Of a DNA stretch of 64,000 bases, positions 57,593 to 64,000 are shown one piece after another (within the stretch, counting starts at the first letter, position 1; every line of letters begins with the position of its first letter). Source of the stretch: Bacillus sp. FJAT-29937 (GTDB lineage Bacteria > Bacillota > Bacilli > Bacillales > Cytobacillaceae). Location of the stretch: assembly GCF_001509555.1 (NCBI RefSeq), contig NZ_LMAS01000006.1:1-64000 (forward strand). Direction: 5' to 3'. The notes below the pieces were generated by a model. That model was not told the origin of the DNA. It saw nothing but the letters and a program-made list of their open reading frames with translations, and ran no database searches. The position numbers were made by a program, and so were the translations under genes.

Positions 57593-59038
57593 CTAGTTAA
57601 GCGCCACTTGCTTTATTCTATGCTTAGACTTTTCTTTATACATTTCCTGGTCCGCCAATTCCAGGATTTCTTCAGGGTTAAAATTAGTTCCGGGTTTATA
57701 TTGATACAAACCGTGGCTGGCTGAGATTGGGTAGGGTCTTTGTCCGCTTATAGCCATATTCTGAAGCTCACTTTGAATGTTGGACCAGATTGCTTGTGCG
57801 GTGTCCATTTGCCGTTCGAAAAATAGAATGATAAATTCATCACCGCCAAGGCGGAAAAGGACGTCTTTTTCTTTAGTATGGAGTTTGATGGTTTCGCAGC
57901 AAGTAGTAATCAGGTCATCGCCTGCAGAATGTCCGTACATGTCATTTACCACTTTTAAATTGTTTATATCAATATAGCAGACTATGAATTCTGATGATCC
58001 ATCTATAAGGTGTTGTGAAAGGATTTCCATTCCTCGCCTTCTGTTGAGAACTCCTGTAAGCGGGTCAAGCGATGCATGATGATAAAGCTCTTCTTCCGTT
58101 GCCTTCAAATCTGTAATGTCCGTGCTTCCAATTAGGACACAGGATTCACCTAAGTAATTGACCAGTTCAAAATTGAGCATCGACCATTGCTGTTTATGTT
58201 TGACCATATAATTTTTTAAGCATTGATGTTCTTCGAGTTTTTTTACGATTGCTTGTTTTTCCTCCGGTGTGGTCAGCATGAACCATCCATCAAGCTTTGT
58301 CATATCTTTATTTTTCAAATGAAAGTATTCGATGGCTTGCTGATTTAGGAGCAAAATGTTGCCGGTTGTAAAGTTGAAAAGGACCAACGGATTAGGATTC
58401 ATGTGAAATAATCTGCGAAAGCTCTCTTCATTCTTCATTAGTTTCCATTCGTTAGTAAAATTATTTTTGCGGAAGGTATAGAAGGCATACGCAATCGTAA
58501 ATGAAATAACAGCAGCACCCGTTGAATTCACCATCTTAAATAAAAATGAAAAGTGATTTTTTTCAAGCAAAAACAATCCTGTAATGAAAAACAGATGAGT
58601 TCCCGTAATGAGGCCAGCTTGGTGCCGTGGCTGAACCGGGAAGACAACAGCAGCCGCTAAAAGAACAATAATATATGCATAGATATTCCCATTATTAAGC
58701 TGGCTGTTGATAGAAGAAACGGCGCCTATAAACAAATAAAGAAATACATAGGTGAGAATAATTGGCCCTTTGGCGTTGTCCTTGCTACGGCGATAGACGA
58801 TCAAAAAGATAAGGGAGATCATCAGCCCTATGATATGAAAGGCTGAAAGGTTAAATTTATAAATTGGGTTATTCAGTTTAGCCAAAAGGATAAAGTCCAC
58901 AATGAAATAACAGGGATAGGTGAAGATGAGCATATAGGAAACGTGCTTAATTCGCTCGAATAATAGGTTTTCATTACATTCGATAAATTGTTGCTCTATA
59001 TCATTTTCACACGTAGCGTTTTTTGCCAATAACTCCAT
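57593..59038 (-). CDS. Membrane GGDEF protein (putative diguanylate cyclase)
   Basis: The 481-residue protein has about six membrane helices (25-190), a PAS-like domain (about 205-310) and a GGDEF domain whose active motif RLGGDEFIILF is intact, so c-di-GMP synthesis is expected. The inhibitory I-site RxxD is KEKD here, so product feedback may be absent. ATG 59038 has AAGGGATGG upstream; ATG 59050 lies too close to that site. It is the only minus-strand gene in this part of the window. Confidence 0.88.
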   Translation of the reverse strand: MELLAKNATCENDIEQQFIECNENLLFERIKHVSYMLIFTYPCYFIVDFILLAKLNNPIYKFNLSAFHIIGLMISLIFLIVYRRSKDNAKGPIILTYVFLYLFIGAVSSINSQLNNGNIYAYIIVLLAAAVVFPVQPRHQAGLITGTHLFFITGLFLLEKNHFSFLFKMVNSTGAAVISFTIAYAFYTFRKNNFTNEWKLMKNEESFRRLFHMNPNPLVLFNFTTGNILLLNQQAIEYFHLKNKDMTKLDGWFMLTTPEEKQAIVKKLEEHQCLKNYMVKHKQQWSMLNFELVNYLGESCVLIGSTDITDLKATEEELYHHASLDPLTGVLNRRRGMEILSQHLIDGSSEFIVCYIDINNLKVVNDMYGHSAGDDLITTCCETIKLHTKEKDVLFRLGGDEFIILFFERQMDTAQAIWSNIQSELQNMAISGQRPYPISASHGLYQYKPGTNFNPEEILELADQEMYKEKSKHRIKQVALN

Positions 59039-59175
59039 CAGAACTACCATCCCTTGTAATCAAATCACACCTGTATTTTATCATTGAAAACAGCGGCCTG
59101 TCACGAAAACAATGGGACATTTCTTGTTAAATGGTGTCGTATCCACTACCGGTGACTGGTTGATTTCACTGTTTG

Positions 59176-59370
59176 AAAAATAAACGGAAGAATTCCGCCT
59201 ATTTTGGGAAATGCTCATATTTCCCTGAAAATAAAGGTGCTTATTCCGGTTATATTATCCAAATCTTTGTATTTTGCCCGATTTTGAGAAGTTAGTCGGA
59301 ATATGTCCGCTTATATCCGCTTCTTTAGCCTTCTTTAAGACATTAGCCGGAAATTCTCCGCCTATGGATG
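59176..59370. repeat. Four-palindrome module, copy C (inverted)
   Basis: Units have cores at 59185, 59236 (degenerate, GGTG), 59297 and 59348, again 51, 61 and 51 bp apart. The minus strand aligns best with copies A and B (GAAATATGAGCATTT before the last unit, then TTCCGTTTATTTT), so this copy is reversed. It fills most of the gap between the GGDEF and phosphoesterase genes; nothing else was recognised there. Confidence 0.82.
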
Positions 59371-59520
59371 CTCATACCTGTATCAAAAATCGGCAAAATA
59401 GGAAATTCCCCTTGCCAAAATATTTATGAGATTTCCAATGCTCATCCATTTCCTAATTCATGTTACTATTAATGAATGAACTAGTTTACTAGGGTTACTT
59501 CAGGATTAGGAGAATGAACA

Positions 59521-60621
59521 ATGTTTATCATGATAGGGATCATCGCCTTATTAATCTACGTCGGGTTGGTGTATTATATCGGCTGGCGTGGATATCGTTG
59601 GCTGCGTCCGGAAAAATCGTCGCGAAGGTTTAAAATACTTTACACCATGGTAGTAGCCATAGCAGCTACTTCCTTCATTATGGGTCGAATTTCGGGGATT
59701 ACATTTCTCAGCAAAATCGGCGCATACTGGATGGCCATTTTTTATCTGTTTCTCCTGTTGGTGCCAGTTGCCCATATTTCTGTGATCGTGCTGCGCTTAA
59801 CTCGATTGCCACGCACCGGTACGCAGAAGTGGGCGGGAATAGTGATTTTGGTTCTAACGATTTCCTTACTTATTTATGGTACTTATAATGCATATAATCC
59901 AATCGTTCGTACGTATTCAATCCATATGGGAAAAAATACCCCATCATTAGATTCACTAACCATTGCAATGGCCGCGGATACACATTTTGGGTTGTTGTCT
60001 GGCAAAGATCATGCGAAGCGTCTAGTTAAAGAAATCAATGGGATGAAACCGGATATCATCCTACTGCCGGGAGATCTAATTGACGATGATATACAACCTT
60101 TCTTGGACCAGGGGATTGATGAGATTTTATCCAAGCTTCACGCTCCCTTTGGTGTATACGCCACTTTGGGAAACCACGACCGGCATAACGGTACGATGCA
60201 GGAATTAATTGATACAATAGAGCGAAGTGGAATCAACGTACTTTATGATGAAGCTGTTACAATCGAAGACCAACTTACATTGATTGGGCGAAAAGACCGC
60301 AGAGATCCCGATAGATCGGAATTGAACCAGATCATGAAGGGGGTTGACCTCTCCAAACCGGTGATCCTCCTTGACCATCAGCCCTATGACTTGGATATTG
60401 CCCAAAAAGCGGGTATAGACTTGATGTTGTCGGGGCACACTCACCACGGCCAAGTTTTCCCGGCGAACTTAATTACGGATTCGATTTATGAGAATTCTTG
60501 GGGGTATTTTAAGAAGGGCAGCATGCATTCGGTTGTAACAGAAGGTTTTGGATTCTGGGGCCCGCCAATCCGGATTGGAACGAGGTCAGAAATTGTGAGA
60601 ATTCAGGTGGATTTTGAATAA
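59521..60621 (+). CDS. Membrane-anchored metallophosphoesterase
   Basis: The 366-residue protein has four N-terminal membrane helices (1-125) and then a calcineurin-like phosphoesterase domain with all metal motifs: DTHFG, GDLIDDD, GNHDRH, LDHQP and GHTHHGQ. It resembles YkuE/YaeI-like enzymes; the substrate is unknown. ATG has AGGAG upstream. It is 25 bases before a regulator gene in the same direction, but functions look unrelated. Confidence 0.9.
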   Translation: MFIMIGIIALLIYVGLVYYIGWRGYRWLRPEKSSRRFKILYTMVVAIAATSFIMGRISGITFLSKIGAYWMAIFYLFLLLVPVAHISVIVLRLTRLPRTGTQKWAGIVILVLTISLLIYGTYNAYNPIVRTYSIHMGKNTPSLDSLTIAMAADTHFGLLSGKDHAKRLVKEINGMKPDIILLPGDLIDDDIQPFLDQGIDEILSKLHAPFGVYATLGNHDRHNGTMQELIDTIERSGINVLYDEAVTIEDQLTLIGRKDRRDPDRSELNQIMKGVDLSKPVILLDHQPYDLDIAQKAGIDLMLSGHTHHGQVFPANLITDSIYENSWGYFKKGSMHSVVTEGFGFWGPPIRIGTRSEIVRIQVDFE

Positions 60622-60646
60622 GTAAATTGGGAAGTGAGAATCACCT

Positions 60647-61954
60647 ATGTATAAGGTTGGTATTGTAGGACCGGCACGTTCAGTTGGGGTAATTTTACAC
60701 TACGCAAAAGAATTTGAATCAAACCTAACATTTGTCGGATACTCCTATAACATTGTAAGTGAAACAACGGATATACTAGAAAAACATCATAATAATGTCG
60801 ATTTTTGGCTATTTTCAGGCTATATTCCTTATAAGATCGCACAAAAATCAAAGCATTTTTCAAAGGATAGAATGGAGTATATTTTTATTACAGGGGATAT
60901 GTTTTATCGCGGTGTGCTAGAAATAAGCCATGAAATTGGAAAGTTAGTGAAAAATGTTAGTATCGACGTACTAGATGTTCCTGAGGAAAGCTTTTTTGAT
61001 GAAATAGTAGATTTAGATAAAATTTTAAATCATGTATATATCATACGATTTACGGCTAACACATCCATCGCTGAAATTATAGTCCATCATGCAGCACTCT
61101 GGAATGAACAAAAAATAGATAGTGTCATTACGGTTTACCCGACAGTCGAAGAAAAATTAAAGGAGATGGGGATTCCTGTTTGTTTGGTTAGCCCACACAC
61201 CCAGGCTATTTATCACACGCTACAACTATTTAGCGAAAAAATCCAAACATTTTATTATAAGGAAACCCAAACCACTGCTTTAGTTGTACAAATTAAAAAT
61301 TTTGATTTAATAAAAATGGCGAATAAAAATGGCTATGGAATCCATTTTTTACAGCTTAATATGAAAAAAATTATTCTGCAAATTTGTGAAAAAATAGATG
61401 GATACCTAATTGAGGAAAGTAATGGCCGCTTTGTCATTTTTAGTTCGCGTGGGATTGTTGAACGAAATATTAATGCAATATTTGAAATGATTGATCGTTT
61501 GTCAGTTGAAACAGAACAGCAAGTTGTTGTTGGTATTGGACATGCCTCTACGGTTTACTATGCGGAAAATTATGCGCATCATGCCATACAACATTTAATG
61601 GAGAAGGGGACCCAAGGTATTGTTGTAATGCAGGAAGATGGGGCAATGACAGAAATTGCCCAAGGGTCATCGCAAATTTCGTATGCAAGTCGTATTCAAG
61701 ATAAGGAGTTAATTGAACGACTGAATAAAACGTCTATCAGTGGAAAAATGTTTGCAAAAATCGAGGCCATTATGAACGAGTTAAAAGTTGAGGCATTTAG
61801 TGCAAAAATGTTGGCAAAAGAGTTGAACATGACTGAACGGAATGCGCAGCGAATTATTTCAGAATTAGCGAAGGTTGAACTGATTGAATATTGTGGGGAG
61901 GAAAGTCGCAATTCAAGGGGGCGCCCTGCTAAGTTATATAATTTACGTGCATAA
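60647..61954 (+). CDS. Putative transcriptional regulator with C-terminal winged helix
   Basis: The 435-residue protein begins MYKVGIVGPARSVGVILHYA. The central part (about 205-340: SNGRFVIFSSRGIVERNINA, VVVGIGHASTVYYAENYAHHA) looks like the degenerate GGDEF-type domain of PucR/CdaR regulators. The C-terminus (LAKELNMTERNAQRIISELA ... GRPAKLYNL) is a winged helix. I do not recognise a named family. It precedes an MFS transporter and an M20 amidohydrolase, which it probably controls. ATG has GGGAAGTGAG upstream. Confidence 0.75.
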   Translation: MYKVGIVGPARSVGVILHYAKEFESNLTFVGYSYNIVSETTDILEKHHNNVDFWLFSGYIPYKIAQKSKHFSKDRMEYIFITGDMFYRGVLEISHEIGKLVKNVSIDVLDVPEESFFDEIVDLDKILNHVYIIRFTANTSIAEIIVHHAALWNEQKIDSVITVYPTVEEKLKEMGIPVCLVSPHTQAIYHTLQLFSEKIQTFYYKETQTTALVVQIKNFDLIKMANKNGYGIHFLQLNMKKIILQICEKIDGYLIEESNGRFVIFSSRGIVERNINAIFEMIDRLSVETEQQVVVGIGHASTVYYAENYAHHAIQHLMEKGTQGIVVMQEDGAMTEIAQGSSQISYASRIQDKELIERLNKTSISGKMFAKIEAIMNELKVEAFSAKMLAKELNMTERNAQRIISELAKVELIEYCGEESRNSRGRPAKLYNLRA

Positions 61955-61982
61955 TACTAATTGAAATATTGTAATGGGAAAA

Positions 61983-62019
61983 AGCATTTTCTATTTTAAG
62001 ATAGAAAGTGTTTTTTTCT
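61983..62019 (+). terminator. Regulator gene terminator
   Basis: AGCATTTTCTAT pairs with ATAGAAAGTGTT (two mismatches), followed by a T tract. Confidence 0.75.
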
Positions 62020-62079
62020 TTTAATCCAAAACCATATTCCAAAACTATTTTCAGTTATTTTGAAACCCCAAAAAATTTA

Positions 62080-62108
62080 TTGAAAGCTTTTACAATTCGA
62101 TATATAAT
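62080..62108 (+). promoter_or_regulatory. MFS-amidohydrolase promoter
   Basis: TTGAAA (62080-62085), a 17-bp spacer and TATAAT (62103-62108), about 50 bp upstream of the MFS gene. Confidence 0.8.
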
Positions 62109-62156
62109 TTACGTATATTTTACGAAAATGTCGCTAAATAAAAAAGGAGGGCATTT

Positions 62157-63389
62157 ATGAAAGAAAATATTCTGGAGAAAAAACTTCGTAAAACATTGGT
62201 AATGCTACTATTCATTGGTTGGGCATTAGGGAACCTAGACCGTTATTTAATGAATTATGCCGTTGTGTATATTGGTAAGGATCTTGCGCTAACAGCAACG
62301 GAGACAGGTTTAATCTTGAGCTCATTTTTTCTAGGATATGCGTTAATGCAATTGCCCGGGGGGATTTTGGCTGATAAATTTGGGGCAAAACGGGTTTTAT
62401 TAGTAGCGGTGATTGTATGGTCCATCTTTACAGGTTTAACAGCAGTTGCATTGACATTAGGTGTGATGGTGGTCATTCGATTCTTATTCGGAATTGGTGA
62501 GGGCGGTTTCCAACCTTCAGCTTCAAAGATTATTTCAACGTCTTTCCCTGTGAATGAGCGAAGTAAGGCAATGTCTATCATGCTTACATCTGGTGGGATT
62601 ATGGCGATGCTTGTACCCATTATTTCAGCTGCATTATTGGTAACTATTGGATGGCGTACATTCTTTGTTATTGCTGGTTCATTGGGGGCAATTATTGCAT
62701 TCCTATATTGGAAATATGTACCTAAGGATGAAGTAGCAAAAGAGTCTGTTAAAGGGCCTCAAGTAAAAGCGATATTAGGCATTTTATTTAAAAGGCCATT
62801 AATGTGGAGTTTAGTAATTGCTTACTTTACCATTTATGCGGTGAACTGGGGTTTAAATTCTTGGATGCCGAAATATTTATCAGATGTACGTGGGCTTGAT
62901 TTAGTTTCCATTGGCTGGTTACAAATGATACCTGGTGCTATTCAGATTATTGCCATGTTGATATTTGGCTATTTAATCGACAAATTAGATTTAAAAGTAA
63001 ATAAGTTTATTGGTGCTATATGTGCACTCGTTTTAGCTGGATTCCTATATTTAATGTTTAATGCAGAATTGATTGCGTTATTTATCACATACCAAAGTAT
63101 CGTAACATTGTTATTGACTTTTGTTATGTTACTATTACCATCATTTGTGTTAAAGAGAATTCCTTCAGATTATGCGGGAACAGCTATGGGTATGGCAAAC
63201 ACCGGGGGACAACTGGCAGGATTTGTTACACCTACCTTAATAGGGTTCATGGTTGATTCATTTAATGGTTCATATAATGCTGCAATGTGGCTGTTAGTAG
63301 TGATTTCGATTATTTGTGTAGGTGCGATTTTAACAATCTCTTCAAATGGTCAAGGTAATAAGGAGGCAGAGCATGAGTACATTGCATAA
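62157..63389 (+). CDS. MFS transporter (anion:cation symporter type)
   Basis: The 410-residue transporter has twelve membrane helices. Typical blocks are NLDRYLMNYAV, GYALMQLPGGILADKFGAKR and RFLFGIGEGGFQPSASKI, which place it with organic-anion symporters. ATG has AAAGGAGGG upstream. It overlaps the amidohydrolase gene by 17 bases, suggesting uptake of the amidohydrolase's substrate, for example an N-acyl amino acid or aminobenzoyl-type conjugate. Confidence 0.88.
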   Translation: MKENILEKKLRKTLVMLLFIGWALGNLDRYLMNYAVVYIGKDLALTATETGLILSSFFLGYALMQLPGGILADKFGAKRVLLVAVIVWSIFTGLTAVALTLGVMVVIRFLFGIGEGGFQPSASKIISTSFPVNERSKAMSIMLTSGGIMAMLVPIISAALLVTIGWRTFFVIAGSLGAIIAFLYWKYVPKDEVAKESVKGPQVKAILGILFKRPLMWSLVIAYFTIYAVNWGLNSWMPKYLSDVRGLDLVSIGWLQMIPGAIQIIAMLIFGYLIDKLDLKVNKFIGAICALVLAGFLYLMFNAELIALFITYQSIVTLLLTFVMLLLPSFVLKRIPSDYAGTAMGMANTGGQLAGFVTPTLIGFMVDSFNGSYNAAMWLLVVISIICVGAILTISSNGQGNKEAEHEYIA

Positions 63390-64000
63390 TTCATTATTTC
63401 ATGTAACCAATTTTCTTCAAGAGAAAAAGAAAACGTTTACAACAATCAGTGATAAAATCTGGGCAAAACCGGAATTGCATTTTAAAGAAAGATATGCGGC
63501 TTCAGTAATGGAGGAAGCATTAAAAGCTGAAGGATTTACAGTTAAAAAAAATATAGCGAGTCTTGGAACTGCGATCATGGGCAGCTTTGGCAGTGGTCCG
63601 ACTGTTATAGCATTTTTAGGTGAATATGATGCCCTGCCATTATTAAGTCAAGAAGGTGGAAAAGCAGAATATTCTCCGGTTGAAGAGAATGGCAATGGGC
63701 ACGGCTGTGGACACAATTTACTTGGTACAGGTGCATTTGCAGCAGCAGTAGCGGCGAAAGAATATGTTGAAAAAACAAATGCACCGTTCACTATTCGCTT
63801 TTACGGTTGTCCGGCTGAAGAAAACGGATCAGGTAAAGCCCACATGGCAAAGCATGGTGTGTTTAATGATGTAGATACGGCTATTTCGTGGCATCCAATG
63901 ACAAACAATGCAATTTGGAATATAACAACACTAGCAAACTACGCTGCGACTTTTAAATTTACAGGTAAGAGCGCTCATGCGGCTGCAGCTCCTCATCTTG
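63373..64000 (+). CDS. M20-family amidohydrolase (partial, cut by window end)
   Basis: The first 209 residues are visible. Motifs are IWAKPELHFKE, LGEYDALP, NGHGCGHNLLGTGA with the Cys/His metal ligands, and GCPAEENGSGKAHM, as in AbgB/HipO-like amidohydrolases that split N-acyl or aminobenzoyl amino acids. ATG 63373 has AGGAGG upstream inside the MFS gene end. The reading frame stays open to the window end. Confidence 0.88.
   Translation, partial: MSTLHNSLFHVTNFLQEKKKTFTTISDKIWAKPELHFKERYAASVMEEALKAEGFTVKKNIASLGTAIMGSFGSGPTVIAFLGEYDALPLLSQEGGKAEYSPVEENGNGHGCGHNLLGTGAFAAAVAAKEYVEKTNAPFTIRFYGCPAEENGSGKAHMAKHGVFNDVDTAISWHPMTNNAIWNITTLANYAATFKFTGKSAHAAAAPHL

Noticed and set aside
57413..57724. 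Plus-strand frame over palindrome module B and the end of the GGDEF gene
   Set aside because: It covers repeat DNA and the complement of a well-supported gene; no ribosome site or motif.

Overview
The window is the replication-origin region of a spore-forming, low-GC Gram-positive of the family Bacillaceae. The gene order yaaA-recF-remB-gyrB-gyrA on one side and rpmH-rnpA-yidC-jag-mnmE-mnmG-rsmG-noc-soj-spo0J on the other side of dnaA/dnaN is the Bacillus-type origin. Sporulation-linked genes (spoIIIJ-type yidC, jag, soj/spo0J, yyaC) and the walRKHIJ cluster agree with this. The genus cannot be fixed from sequence alone; Mesobacillus, Cytobacillus or Neobacillus-like is my inference.

Layout. 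1-310 is the leader of an rRNA operon running leftwards out of the window, with two near-consensus promoters. 316-10689 (minus strand) holds an HD-GYP-like gene, gyrA, gyrB, remB, recF, yaaA, dnaN and dnaA. oriC is bipartite: an unwinding module between dnaA and dnaN (about 9181-9312) and a DnaA-box cluster upstream of dnaA (about 10911-11174). 11550-46997 (plus strand) is mostly conserved core: ribosome and tRNA modification genes, chromosome segregation (noc, soj, spo0J and three perfect parS sites), ychF, rpsF-ssb-rpsR, gdpP-rplI-dnaC, purA, a small tRNA cluster with a broken tRNA-Lys copy, an M23 peptidase, walRKHIJ, an HtrA protease, a small CxxC protein and rlmH. Nearly all genes point away from oriC, with the direction of replication.

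From about 47000 to the end the window is accessory. It holds a sigma-54 regulator with its target operon (saccharopine-dehydrogenase-like enzyme plus NhaC-type antiporter) and a recognisable -24/-12 promoter; a MazG-like pyrophosphohydrolase coupled to a nuclease-helicase fusion (a plausible defence pair); a dbpA helicase; a DUF559-like endonuclease gene flanked by structured repeats; a membrane GGDEF protein; a membrane phosphoesterase; and a regulator/MFS/M20-amidohydrolase cluster cut by the window end.

Most unusual signals: (1) three copies of a module of four imperfect palindromes with cores spaced exactly 51, 61 and 51 bp. One copy overlaps the 3' end of the DUF559-like gene; another sits after rlmH, fused to a remnant of that gene's end and to the same upstream hairpin, as in a gene plus its non-autonomous derivatives. 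(2) Two related 52-bp tandem-repeat arrays near the origin (mnmE-mnmG and noc-soj). (3) A nested-palindrome element of about 120 bp next to oriC. (4) The MazG plus nuclease-helicase pair. (5) A truncated tRNA-Lys copy followed by a structured block of unknown origin.
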